From Verrucomicrobiota bacterium (GTDB taxonomy: Bacteria; Verrucomicrobiota; Verrucomicrobiia; Opitutales; Opitutaceae), in the NCBI GenBank assembly GCA_016235555.1, contig JACRKC010000069.1, forward strand, positions 152,507 through 216,506: DNA of 64,000 nucleotides, in the 5' to 3' direction. The translations under genes and the position numbers were made by a program. Shown here in pieces: positions 55,425 through 64,000 of the stretch (position 1 is the stretch's first letter; each line of letters starts with the position of its first letter). The notes beneath the pieces are model-generated. The model was not told where the DNA came from. It did not search any database and worked only from the letters and a program-made list of their open reading frames with translations.

Positions 55425-58400
55425 TCACAAATCGAAGGTCGCGCTCAGGATGAACTGACGTGGCGAGACGATGCGAAAGCTGTTCGGGGTGCCGTCGGGG
55501 AATGCGCCGATCGGCTGGAGGCGGCCGCCCTCCTGGAGATTGCGCACGTTGAGTTGGAACGTGGCCCCGACTTTGTCCGCGAAGAGCCGCCTGCGATAAC
55601 CGAGAAAGGCGTCGGCGTAGATATGTCCCTTGTCCCAGACGGGACGCTGGTAGTCGTAGGCGGTGATGATCGCCGGCAATTGCTGCGCGCCGTAGTAGCC
55701 GATGGCGCCCTTGGTTTCGAACCGGAGCGCGCCGCCGACGTTGAAGTTGCGCAGCAGCCGGTGATCCGTGAGCCCGGCGAGGCGGAAGTTGGTGCTGACG
55801 GTGCCGCGGTAGCGGCGCACCTGCGGGCGGGCGAGTCCGTCGGTGGCCACGGCGGTCTGGAACGGATTGGCGAACCGGCGGCGGCAGTTTTCGAACGGAG
55901 TCTCCGCGCCGCCGTAAAGGTGGTTCCACCAGAGCTGCCCCGGCTCGACCCGGGGGTCGATGCGCGGATCTTTGATCGTGGTCCACAGGGGCAGGCGCCG
56001 GGCGTTGTAGAGCGCGACGTTGCGAGCGAGGTTCGCGTTGATCGTGCGCTGCTCAGCGATGTTGGCCGTCAGGGTCCAGTGGCGCGTCGGATTGAAGTGG
56101 AGTTCGAGTTCATGGCCTTTGCCAATCACGTCGTCCGTCTCCGAGAAGGGATACGCCGCGACCTCGGCCAGATCCTTGGGCGGAACGCCCATCACCTTGG
56201 TCAGCTCGGCGGTGAGTTGCGCCGGGGTGATGGCCCGGTTGGCGGCGGTGATCCACGCGGTCGCCTCCTGCTGGAGGGCGAACGCCGTGCTTGTGTAATC
56301 CAGGCTGGCCAGCACCGAAGCCAGACCGGCCGAGGCTCCGCTGCGCGAGTTGGCCTGCCGCGTCTCGTATTTGTTCACGCGAATGACGAACCGGCCGTCG
56401 AGGAGACTGAGGCTGAAGCCGTAGTCTTTGCTCCGGCCGCTCGGGTCCGGGAGGAATTCGCCGAAGACGTTGCGCGCGGGCGGGGCGGGCAGAAAACTCT
56501 CGGAGCGGTTGTAGTGCAGCGACAGGTTGTCGAGGAAATCCGCGGCCAGCCGTGCCGCGCCCGCACCGGAGGCCGCGCGTCGTTTCACGAAGTCGAGCCC
56601 GCGGAAGGGCCGCACCACGACGCCGCCCTGGCGGGTGTTGCCTTCACGAGTCTGCCAGTCGGCATCCTTCCGCCATTGGTTGACGTAGGCGTAGTCGTAG
56701 TCGAGGCCGTCGGCGGTCACGGCGGTGGGGTTCTGCTGGCGCGTGAAATGCCGGTCGCGACGCAAGCCGAGCGTCGTCACGACGCGCTCCCGCAGCAGCG
56801 CGCTTTGCAGGATGCCGCCGGCCGTCTTCTGGATCGCCAGCGTGCCGCTGGCGCCGTTCAGGAGGGAGGGCGCAAAGGTGGGCACGTCGGCAATGGTGGC
56901 CGGCACGGTGGTGAACGCGCCCGAGACCGCGTTGCCCCAGGTGAAGTTGGAGGTGCCGGGGCCGTAGGTGCCGGGGGCGTAGTCCACATTGAGGCCCTGA
57001 TTGTCGCCCACGTAGAAGCGGTTGTAGTTCTGGCCGCCGCTCGCGCCGCGGTCGTTGAAGCCCAGGCTGAACTGGTAGCTGCGCTGGATCTTCTCCTTGT
57101 ATTCGGCGTAGCCGACAAGGCCGTGCCGGCCGAGCCAGCGCGAAAAATTCTTCTCGCGCGTGAAGTCGACCTTGTAGGCGAATTGCCCGCGGTAGTTGTC
57201 GCTGCTCAGGGGCTGCACGCGCGACCGGGTGGTGATCAACGCGAGCAACGGCCGCAGGTAGTAGGGATTGCGCGTGCCATCGAGCAGCCGGGTGTTCACA
57301 TCAATCGCCAACTGTCCCGTCGGGCCGTTCGTGCGCCCGTCGCCGAGCAGGTAGTTGGTGTAGCGGTCGGATTCCTCGCGAAACCAGCCCGCCTGCACCG
57401 CCAGCGACTGACGCGTGGTCTCGAAGCACATCTGGTCGAGCGTCACGCGCAAGGACTTCGTGCGATCATTGAAGCGATTCGGCGCCGCCAGATTGATCGA
57501 CGACCAGTCGTAGATTTTCTTGTCCGTGATCATCTCGACCTGGCGCGCGATCAGCGGCTGGGTGTCATTGACCAGCGCGCGGGTGACGACCAGTTTGCGC
57601 GTGTTCGTTCCCGTGGATTGGGCGGTCGAGCCCGGAGAGTTGCCCGAGACGCCGAAGGTCTGCGTGATGCGCTCCACGCCATTTCGATCGATGAACAACT
57701 GGTTGTAGTTCGCGGCGGGCGTGAAGAGATAGGCGGGCGAGCCCGTCCGGAGAAAAGTGCCGTCCGGCGCATACATCGAGTTGGTCAGCGGATCCCAGGA
57801 CGGCGATCCGGCAGCCCGCCAGTCGGAGATGCCGTCGAGCGGTGGGAGCGAATTGGGCCGGTTGCCGTGGGCCCGGTAATCCTGATAGGTCGCCTTGAGC
57901 GTGGTGCGGCTGAAGGGCCGGAACTGCACCATGCCGTTGAGGCGGTTGGTCTCCACGCCCGACGGCTTGAGGTCGAAACCGTCATGCTGGCGCACGAGGC
58001 TGAGGCGGAGGGCGAGCTGGTCGCGCAGCAGCACCCGGTTGAGATCGAGGCTGGCGCGATAGCCGTCGTCGCTGTCCGCGCGGAGCGCCACCTGGGAGCG
58101 GTTGCGCTGCAAGTTGGCGGCCGCGCCCACGATGTTGACGGTGCCGGACGCGTTGCCGAGCCCGAAGATATTGGCGTTGGGGCCGCGGCTGATCTCCACC
58201 GCATCGGCGTCGATCGGATCGATCGGCACGCGGTTGCTGGTCTCGAAGTTGCCGTTCGAGACATTGGCGTTGCCGATGCCGCGCACCCGATTGGCGTTGG
58301 CCGGGTCGCCGGAAACCGTGTCGGTGATCTCGCCCTGGCTGCCGGCGTTCGCGTCGAACGATGTGAACGTGCCGGTGCCCTCGGTGTTGAGCGAGTAGAG

Positions 58401-58811
58401 GAAGACGTCGTTGAGATCGAGCATGGCGAAGTCGGCCATCTGCTCCGTGGTGACGATGGAGATGGACGCGCCGAGATCCTCGAGCTTCGAGTTGAGCCGC
58501 GTGCCGGACATGGTGTTGGCGGCGAAGTAGCCCTTGGTGTCGGCCACCACCTCGAAGGGCGACAATGTCACCGTTTCGTCGCCGACGGGCTTCGCTTCGA
58601 CCGGCACGGTCTTCGGGCGGTCGGCCGCCAACGCCGCCAGTTCATCGGCGTCGAGCCGGCCGTTGTGGTTTTTGTCGTAGCGGGCGAGCGTCGTGGCGTC
58701 CACGGAGGGCGCGAGTTGCGCCTCGACGGAGATCGCCAGCAGGAGAGCCAACGCTACCCAAGCCACTGAACGACCGCGGATGGTGCAGAGCTGAGTGGGG
58801 TTCTGATTCAC
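55425..58811 (-). CDS. TonB-dependent receptor with N-terminal EF-hand (1,128 aa)
   Basis: I prefer GTG 58811 (MNQNPTQLCTIRGRSVAW), which lines up with the start MNTPTKP of the paralogue at 46668; ATG 58850 is the alternative. Signal helix VAWVALALLLAISVEAQ. EF-hand loop DKNHNGRLDADE (46-57). Then VTLSPFEVVADTKGYFAANT, plug ISIVTTEQMADFAMLDLNDVF and VEISRGPNANIFGLGNASGTV, and a barrel ending FILSATFDL. Overall it is a close paralogue of the receptor at 46668-50045, with the same plug, layout and ending. It is placed between another receptor and the FG-GAP/isomerase unit. It would import a related ligand. Confidence 0.94.
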   Translation of the reverse strand: MNQNPTQLCTIRGRSVAWVALALLLAISVEAQLAPSVDATTLARYDKNHNGRLDADELAALAADRPKTVPVEAKPVGDETVTLSPFEVVADTKGYFAANTMSGTRLNSKLEDLGASISIVTTEQMADFAMLDLNDVFLYSLNTEGTGTFTSFDANAGSQGEITDTVSGDPANANRVRGIGNANVSNGNFETSNRVPIDPIDADAVEISRGPNANIFGLGNASGTVNIVGAAANLQRNRSQVALRADSDDGYRASLDLNRVLLRDQLALRLSLVRQHDGFDLKPSGVETNRLNGMVQFRPFSRTTLKATYQDYRAHGNRPNSLPPLDGISDWRAAGSPSWDPLTNSMYAPDGTFLRTGSPAYLFTPAANYNQLFIDRNGVERITQTFGVSGNSPGSTAQSTGTNTRKLVVTRALVNDTQPLIARQVEMITDKKIYDWSSINLAAPNRFNDRTKSLRVTLDQMCFETTRQSLAVQAGWFREESDRYTNYLLGDGRTNGPTGQLAIDVNTRLLDGTRNPYYLRPLLALITTRSRVQPLSSDNYRGQFAYKVDFTREKNFSRWLGRHGLVGYAEYKEKIQRSYQFSLGFNDRGASGGQNYNRFYVGDNQGLNVDYAPGTYGPGTSNFTWGNAVSGAFTTVPATIADVPTFAPSLLNGASGTLAIQKTAGGILQSALLRERVVTTLGLRRDRHFTRQQNPTAVTADGLDYDYAYVNQWRKDADWQTREGNTRQGGVVVRPFRGLDFVKRRAASGAGAARLAADFLDNLSLHYNRSESFLPAPPARNVFGEFLPDPSGRSKDYGFSLSLLDGRFVIRVNKYETRQANSRSGASAGLASVLASLDYTSTAFALQQEATAWITAANRAITPAQLTAELTKVMGVPPKDLAEVAAYPFSETDDVIGKGHELELHFNPTRHWTLTANIAEQRTINANLARNVALYNARRLPLWTTIKDPRIDPRVEPGQLWWNHLYGGAETPFENCRRRFANPFQTAVATDGLARPQVRRYRGTVSTNFRLAGLTDHRLLRNFNVGGALRFETKGAIGYYGAQQLPAIITAYDYQRPVWDKGHIYADAFLGYRRRLFADKVGATFQLNVRNLQEGGRLQPIGAFPDGTPNSFRIVSPRQFILSATFDL

Positions 58812-58926
58812 GATGAGCAAATGTCGGACCTGTCGGTTGAGTGCGTTCATCCGCGGGTCGCCAGCGCGAGGATCGTTTGCCCGAGTGAGCGAAGTTATAT
58901 TGCCGCCCGGAATCGATGCCGTTGGC

Positions 58927-61818
58927 CTAGAACGCGAGATCGGCCGAGAAGCGCCAGTAGCGCGGTTCCTGCGGGCGGAGGCGGTTCACTTCGGGAACGG
59001 GCGCGTTGATGTTGGCGATGTTCATGATCAGCGGATCGTGCTGATCGAGGACGTTGTAGACGTTGAGTTGGAGGCTCACGTTTTTGAGCTGCCTCAGCCT
59101 TGGCGTCCGGCCGAAGCGATAACCGAGAAACGCGTCGGCGCGCGTGAACGAATTGCCGTGCACCCATTCACCGTTGGTCTTGATGCCGATCACGTTCTTG
59201 CTCTGGTGGCGGGCCGTGCCGCCGACGCTGAAGCCCTTGAGGAACCCTTCCGAAAAGGAGTAGCGCGAAACCACGCTGACCTTCTCGCGCCGGTTGCCGA
59301 TCGTGCCTTTGCCCTCCACGGACTTGGCGATCACGTTGGATGCCTCCCAGTTGGCGATCTCCTGCCCGATGGTCAGGCCGGCGCTCGTGACGAGGTTCTG
59401 ATTGAAGCGCTTCATATACGGGATCTCGACCCGCGCCCAGTCGTCGATCTCCGGGCCGTAGTTGGCCGTCACCGATCCGGTGATCGAGTAGTTGGCGGAG
59501 AGGCGCCAGTGCTTCGTGACGTTCGCCGTGAGCGAATACTCGTAGCCGGTGGACTCCGTGTCGGTCTCGGTGCCGCCGGGGTCGATCTTGTGCAGCGCGC
59601 GCTCGGCCGCGGTGATGACACCCTGCGCCTGGAGCGCGTCCATGACCCGGTTGGACAGTGTCAGCGGGAGGTTCGGCGCCTGAAACTGCTGGGCGCCCGC
59701 CCGGGTCGTGACAAACCTGGTCGCGCGCACGAAGATTCTCCCGTCGAGGAGGTCGAGATCGAAACCGTAGTCCTGCCCCACTCCCTTCGGATTGTCGCCG
59801 ACGCGGCTGCCGATGAAGTAGCCCTGGGCGTCGGCCCGCGGCATGAGCCGCACGCCGGAATTGGTCAGCTCGAACGAATTCGATTGGTTGTAGCGCACGG
59901 AGAACCACCGCAGGACGTGGAACACGCCACCGTAGGTCTCGGTGTGGCCATCGATGGTCTTGTTGGTCCGCCGGTAGTTGACGTTGTCGACGGTGTTGTC
60001 GCCGGTCGCCGGATCGAGGGCGCCGCGATAGCCTTCGTGAAGATACAGCGTGTCGGCCCGGTAGCCGCCGCTCAACGCGAGCCGGCGTCTGAAGAAGTAA
60101 GCCTGGCCGGCCGCGAGGTAGGAGTCCTGTTCCGATGGATCGGAAAAATCGCTGGTGCTCTGCTGGGCCGGCCGGGCCGAAATCCGCTGACCGGCCACGA
60201 GGGGATTGGGGATGCCGGTGAAGTAGCCGGTGGTCTTGGGACTGGCGATGCTGCCGTAGTAGGTGCCGAAATCGCCTTCGACGATGTAGTGGCGGTGCTT
60301 GACGGTGTTGGCCGTGCTGACGGCGAGAGAGTTGAAGGCGCCGCCAAACCCGGTCGCGCTCCCCCAGATGTCGCCGTAGTTGCGCTTCTCGGAGAAACTC
60401 AGCTCGCGCTCGGCCAGTCCGGCGAAACGGTATTCGCCCCACTTGCCGAGGTTGAACTCGGTCGAGGCCGTCATCCGGAAATTGTCGAACTTCTCGTAGC
60501 GCAGGCGCTGCTCCCACTCGGTGTCGAAGTAGAGCTGGCCGGCGTGAGGATTGGGCGTGACGCCGTCGCGCAGGAACCGGTTGGGATCGCCCTGCAGTCC
60601 GCTGATGCGGAAGGCCTGCCACGCTTCGAATTCGTAGTTCTGGTGATTGTAGGCGAGTTCGAGGAAGGAACGCTTGCCGAGCTTCTGCTGGTAGAACGCC
60701 GAGTAGGTGTCGAATTTGGTGGCCTGGGTCTGGCCGGGCCCGGCGATGTTGATGGTGAAGTTGACGTTGTCGACGAGCGGGGAGTTGACGATCACGGCCG
60801 AACCGACGGCCGCGGTCTGGGTGATGGCCATGCCGCGCCAGTCGCGGAACGCGCCGTCGTTCTCGACGTAGGTCACGCTCTGGTTGCCGCTGTTGGCCTG
60901 GAGGGCGATGCCGTTGGCGGCGTTCGCAACCGGCGTGTTCACGAGCGGACGCCCGGCGTTGATCCACTTCAGCACGTTGTCGCCCACCTCCTGGCTCATC
61001 GGTGTGGCCTTGAAGGTGCGGCCCTTCTCGTATTCGACCCGAACGACGGAGTTGGGCGTGGCGCTATACTTCGCCGCGAGGTGCCCGCGCCGCTCCTCGT
61101 TCTTCGCGAAATGCTGGTAAGCGTGCGTGTCGGACACGACGCCGTTGAACCGCACGCCGAGCTTACCGTTGAGCGAAGTTTGATTCAGATCGAGGGTGGC
61201 GCGGCGCAAATCGTAGCTGCCGTAGACCAGTTGCGAGCGGCGGACTTCGCGGTTGGTCTGCGCCTGCTTGGTCTGCGAACTGACCATGCCGCCCGACGAG
61301 GCGATGCCGAAGAGGATCGAATTGGGGCCGCGGTCCTCCTCGATGCGCTCCACATTGAAAGTGTCGGCCGGCAGCTTCCACCGGAAGTAATTGCGGCCGA
61401 TCGTCGCGGCCTGTCCGCGAATCCGGTAGGTGGTGAAAAACTCGTTGGTGCCGTTGTCGTTGTTGGCGTTGGTGTAGTCGAGTTCGACGTTGTTGCCGAA
61501 GTTGACCGCCTCATCGAGGCTGACCGCGCCGATGTCCTTCAGAAATTCCTCCGTCATGATCGAGATCGAGGCGGCGGTGTCCTTCAGCGACGTGCTCATG
61601 CGGCTGCCGGCGAGGGTGTTCGCGGCCTGGTAGCCGACGTCCTGGTCGGCGGTCACGGTAAACGGAGTCAGCTCGACGGGCGTTTCGTCCGGTTTCGATT
61701 TCGCCTCCGAGGTGCCGGATGCGCCGGCCGACGGGTTGGCGGTTTGGCCAAGAGCCGAGCCGAGGCCGAAGATCAGGAGCGCGGCACCAGATCGAACAAA
61801 CAGGTGGGTGGGGTTCAC
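58927..61818 (-). CDS. TonB-dependent outer-membrane receptor (963 aa)
   Basis: Signal peptide MNPTHLFVRSGAALLIFGLG. The segment VELTPFTVTADQDVGYQAANT precedes the plug (ISIMTEEFLKDIGAVSLDEAV, YRIRGQAATIGRNYFRWKLP, VERIEEDRGPNSILFGIASSGG). The barrel ends with LQLNVYNVLDQHDPLIMNIA and FSADLAF. It has no EF-hand. It is 115 bp upstream of the EF-hand receptor, so they may form one transcript. The 39-bp motif lies 180 bp before its start. Of the receptors here, its plug is nearest the one at 43798. Ligand unknown; a polysaccharide fragment is likely from context. Confidence 0.95.
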   Translation of the reverse strand: MNPTHLFVRSGAALLIFGLGSALGQTANPSAGASGTSEAKSKPDETPVELTPFTVTADQDVGYQAANTLAGSRMSTSLKDTAASISIMTEEFLKDIGAVSLDEAVNFGNNVELDYTNANNDNGTNEFFTTYRIRGQAATIGRNYFRWKLPADTFNVERIEEDRGPNSILFGIASSGGMVSSQTKQAQTNREVRRSQLVYGSYDLRRATLDLNQTSLNGKLGVRFNGVVSDTHAYQHFAKNEERRGHLAAKYSATPNSVVRVEYEKGRTFKATPMSQEVGDNVLKWINAGRPLVNTPVANAANGIALQANSGNQSVTYVENDGAFRDWRGMAITQTAAVGSAVIVNSPLVDNVNFTINIAGPGQTQATKFDTYSAFYQQKLGKRSFLELAYNHQNYEFEAWQAFRISGLQGDPNRFLRDGVTPNPHAGQLYFDTEWEQRLRYEKFDNFRMTASTEFNLGKWGEYRFAGLAERELSFSEKRNYGDIWGSATGFGGAFNSLAVSTANTVKHRHYIVEGDFGTYYGSIASPKTTGYFTGIPNPLVAGQRISARPAQQSTSDFSDPSEQDSYLAAGQAYFFRRRLALSGGYRADTLYLHEGYRGALDPATGDNTVDNVNYRRTNKTIDGHTETYGGVFHVLRWFSVRYNQSNSFELTNSGVRLMPRADAQGYFIGSRVGDNPKGVGQDYGFDLDLLDGRIFVRATRFVTTRAGAQQFQAPNLPLTLSNRVMDALQAQGVITAAERALHKIDPGGTETDTESTGYEYSLTANVTKHWRLSANYSITGSVTANYGPEIDDWARVEIPYMKRFNQNLVTSAGLTIGQEIANWEASNVIAKSVEGKGTIGNRREKVSVVSRYSFSEGFLKGFSVGGTARHQSKNVIGIKTNGEWVHGNSFTRADAFLGYRFGRTPRLRQLKNVSLQLNVYNVLDQHDPLIMNIANINAPVPEVNRLRPQEPRYWRFSADLAF

Positions 61819-61998
61819 GGGAGGCAGGGAGGTCAGGTGGGCAACATGCGGCAGGCAGGCCCCGCCGACAGCAACCGGGCGCCCCGAGGGGCAGGGTTTG
61901 GTCCGTGGAGCATGGTCGGGGTGATCCGGCGTTCCTCACCCACGAAATGCGGGCGACGAATGCAGCCGGCCGCGACGGTAGCCGAGTCACCCCGCTTC

Positions 61999-62037
61999 GT
62001 ATTTAGCGGAGATGGAAATTCGTTGCGCGCCGGTGGA
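61999..62037 (-). promoter_or_regulatory. 39-bp conserved upstream motif, copy 3
   Basis: Begins GTATTTAGCGG, then GGAAATTCGTTGCGCGCC and GGTGGA. Gap-free match to copies 1 and 2. It lies 180 bp upstream of the receptor start at 61818 and 47 bp after the sulfatase stop. Confidence 0.65.
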
Positions 62038-62084
62038 ATCAAACGCGGGCGGCGATCGGCCGGGCGATTGGCCGCGGGGCGGAC

Positions 62085-63719
62085 CTATTTGAGGACAACG
62101 CGGTCTCCGGTCGCCGCCTGCCAGTCGCGGATTTTCGACCGCAGCCGGGCGATCACGTCCTGGTGACGCCCGCTGTAGTAGAGATTCGTGGTCTCGTGCG
62201 GATCACGCTTGAGGTCGAACAATTGGTGCCGGTCGCAATCGGTCAGGTTCAACTTCCAGCCGTCGGGCGAGACCACGGCCCGGGCATACAAGTCCTGCAC
62301 GGATTGCGGGCCGCCGGGGGCGACCGCCTTCGTCCGGTTCGGTCCGTCCGCCCGGTTGAAGCCGTTCCACTGGATGAAAACGTGGTCCTCGGCGACGGGC
62401 TTCGATTCGGTCAGCGGCAGCAGGCTTTTCCCGGGGAGCTTCTGGTTGGATTTGGCGTGCATCAACTCGAGGAGCGTTGGCACGAGATCGATGTGGCTCA
62501 CCGGTTGCTCGACGATGCGTTGCGTGCGGCCGCGCTGCGGGGCGCGGATCAGCCACGGCACTTTTGCGGACTCCTCATACATCACGTCCTTGGCGATCAG
62601 GCGGTGCGCACCCATCATGTCGCCGTGGTCGCTCGTGAAGACGACGATGGTGTTGTCCGCGAGCCCGAGCGTCTCCAGCGCTCCGAGGATCGCGCCCACG
62701 CTGCGGTCGACCTGGGTGATCAGGCCCCAGTAGTTCGCGATCAGGCGCCGCCACTGCTCTTCAGTGCGCAACGGAAATCCATACATGGGCTGCGTGAGGC
62801 CCTTCTGACGCGCGTTGCGGTAAGCCTTGGGCTCGTCGTCGTCGATCGGGTCGTGAAAGTTCGGTGGCAAATCGACGTCGCGCGGATCGTAGAGGCCGTT
62901 CAATGGTCCGGTGTAAGGCATGTGCGGCTCGAGGAAACTCACGTAGAGGATGAACGGGGACGCCTTGTGCCGCCTCAGGAAATCGATCGCCTTTTGCTCC
63001 AGGAACGCGGGCTTGCAGTGCTCGATCGGCAGCCTCGCGGCGAACTCGCGACTGAACAGGCCGTTTCCGGTATCCGGCGTGTAGCCCAGGTTTTTCAAGA
63101 AGTGCCAGTAGGCGCTGCGCGTTCCCTTCGCGCGCGTCGGCGAGTTGTCCTGATACTCCTCCATGCTGACCCACTCCTGGAAACCGTGCTGCGCAAACTG
63201 CTCGTCGCCGAGATGCCATTTGCCGTGGTAGCCGGTCCGGTATTCGGGATCGTTGACGAGTTCCGGGAAACATTTGGCGGTCGCGGGCAAAATGAAGCCG
63301 TTTTTCACCATCGTGTTTTGCGTCGGCCAGAGCCCGGTGAGGATGGAAGAACGCGCGGGAGTGCAGACGGGCTGGGTGACGTAGGCGTGGCGGAACACGA
63401 TGCTCTCGTCGGCCAGTCGATTGAGGTGCGGTGTCTGGACCTTGTGGTTGCCGTAGACCTTCATGCTCCGGGCCGCCTGCTCGTCGGTGAGGATGAACAG
63501 CAGGTTGGGCTTGCGGGGATTCGTCGCTGGAGAGTCGGCGGCGACGCCCAGCCCTGCCAGACAGACGAGTGCGGCACCCCGAAAGAAACGTGGTATCGCA
63601 ACGCCGGGTAGCTGCGAGCGTGAGCGAGTGGCTCGCCCGGAAACCACTCGCTCACGCTCGCGGCTACACCCCACGAAATCCCGGTGTCGCTGCACTAGCA
63701 ATCCACCCAGCTTCGACAT
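62085..63719 (-). CDS. Formylglycine-dependent sulfatase (about 544 aa)
   Basis: Start set at ATG 63719, but the first about 40 residues translate a palindromic repeat (63606-63670), so the true start is uncertain; no canonical start codon lies just before the apparent signal sequence IPRFFRGAALVCLAGLGVAA. The catalytic core is clear: PNLLFILTDEQAARSMKVYG, CTPARSSILTG (Cys119 in this numbering), GKWHLGDEQ, FTSDHGDMMGAH, SAKVPWLIRAPQ and LFDLKRDPHETTNL. It looks like an S1 sulfatase of the type with TPAR at the active site. It is 267 bp upstream of the receptor at 61818, on the same strand. Confidence 0.9.
   Translation of the reverse strand: MSKLGGLLVQRHRDFVGCSRERERVVSGRATRSRSQLPGVAIPRFFRGAALVCLAGLGVAADSPATNPRKPNLLFILTDEQAARSMKVYGNHKVQTPHLNRLADESIVFRHAYVTQPVCTPARSSILTGLWPTQNTMVKNGFILPATAKCFPELVNDPEYRTGYHGKWHLGDEQFAQHGFQEWVSMEEYQDNSPTRAKGTRSAYWHFLKNLGYTPDTGNGLFSREFAARLPIEHCKPAFLEQKAIDFLRRHKASPFILYVSFLEPHMPYTGPLNGLYDPRDVDLPPNFHDPIDDDEPKAYRNARQKGLTQPMYGFPLRTEEQWRRLIANYWGLITQVDRSVGAILGALETLGLADNTIVVFTSDHGDMMGAHRLIAKDVMYEESAKVPWLIRAPQRGRTQRIVEQPVSHIDLVPTLLELMHAKSNQKLPGKSLLPLTESKPVAEDHVFIQWNGFNRADGPNRTKAVAPGGPQSVQDLYARAVVSPDGWKLNLTDCDRHQLFDLKRDPHETTNLYYSGRHQDVIARLRSKIRDWQAATGDRVVLK
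63606..63670. repeat. Palindromic element inside the 5' end of the sulfatase gene (family G)
   Basis: GGTAGCTGCGAGCGTGAGCG (from 63607) faces CGCTCACGCTCGCGGCTACA, with a 12-bp loop. In the coding frame it adds residues with no resemblance to a signal peptide (CSRERERVVSGRATRSRS). Confidence 0.8.
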
Positions 63720-63740
63720 TCTGATCCATCTATGCGTGAT

Positions 63741-63899
63741 CACGGGCGCGTCTCACTTTCTTGCAGCAAGCCGACTGGTAGGCCGGCCGCTCCGCGGGCG
63801 GCCAGGAGCGAGCGGGAATCGCAGCGCGCTGGCCGGGCGCGGAGCGCCCGGCCCACCCTGCGGTGCGGGCAAATGGCACGAAACTGAGCGGCGCCCGTG
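63741..63899. repeat. Long palindromic intergenic element, family D, copy 2
   Basis: CACGGGCGCGTCTCACTTTC at the left, GAAACTGAGCGGCGCCCGTG at the right, with inner GCCGGCCGCTCCGCGGGCGG and GGCCGGGCGCGGAGCGCCCG hairpins. The arms share CTCACTTTC/GAAACTGAG with copy 1. The bases after it (63900-64000) show no feature I can name. Confidence 0.75.
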
Positions 63900-64000
63900 G
63901 TCACAGTTCTTATGATTCAGCGCCACTGCTCTTCGAAGAAAGCAGTCGAGGTGGAGCGCGTTGTCCGAAACGCGCTTGGGCGACACGCAACTCCGGAAAG

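Noticed and set aside
58812..58926. A possible fourth 39-bp motif before the EF-hand receptor
   Set aside because: Only GTTATATTG...GGAATCG resembles it and needs gaps; too weak.
63753..63986. Minus-strand frame at the right edge
   Set aside because: It runs through palindrome family D and has no protein-like features.
30000..64000. A SusD partner for the TonB receptors
   Set aside because: No SusD/RagB-like lipoprotein seen; receptors are of the plain TonB type.

Overview
The window is high-GC bacterial DNA with dense, mostly operonic genes and few recognisable Shine-Dalgarno sites. Several TonB-dependent receptors carry an LSPFEV-type segment before the plug, sulfatases and FG-GAP proteins are numerous, no SusD is present, and the intergenic spaces are full of long palindromes. 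Together these suggest a verrucomicrobial genome, most likely Opitutaceae. That assignment is inference from gene style; there is no rRNA to confirm it.

Bases 1-17.6 kb hold what I read as a lipid-biosynthesis island. A partial adenylating-enzyme C-terminus and a MATE transporter relic come first. Then follows a 4,099-residue FAAL-PKS with the order FAAL-ACP-KS-KR-ACP-KS-(dead AT)-DH-ER-KR-ACP-thioester reductase. It overlaps a PlsC-type acyltransferase, which overlaps an alkylglycerone-phosphate (alkyl-DHAP) synthase homologue. A cyclopropane-fatty-acid-synthase-like methyltransferase and a second PlsC acyltransferase complete the set. The reductase would supply a long-chain alcohol, the acyltransferases acyl-DHAP and the sn-2 acyl group, and the synthase the ether bond. 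This looks like a PKS-fed ether-lipid pathway. Near-identical palindromes in opposite orientation bracket the island (111-226 and 17643-17759).

Bases 17.7-29.8 kb are mixed. They hold a cyclic-nucleotide-domain/CPBP-protease fusion divergent from a TolC-MFP-RND efflux operon, then housekeeping genes pyrH, frr and proB. After these come a two-gene unit of unknown role, a DUF374-type acyltransferase and a small carbohydrate-binding-like protein.

Bases 30-63.7 kb, all on the minus strand, look like a sulfated-polysaccharide utilisation region. It has five TonB-dependent receptors (two with an N-terminal EF-hand), four sulfatases (one fused to a CE6-type esterase), a GH28 glycosidase with an Fn3 domain, three further esterases/hydrolases, and two FG-GAP repeat proteins, one fused to a sugar-isomerase-like barrel. 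A 39-bp motif recurs upstream of three transcription units here and may mark a shared promoter/operator. A tRNA-Ala(CGC) lies at 33.6 kb between two palindromic elements. No transposase, CRISPR array or rRNA was seen.
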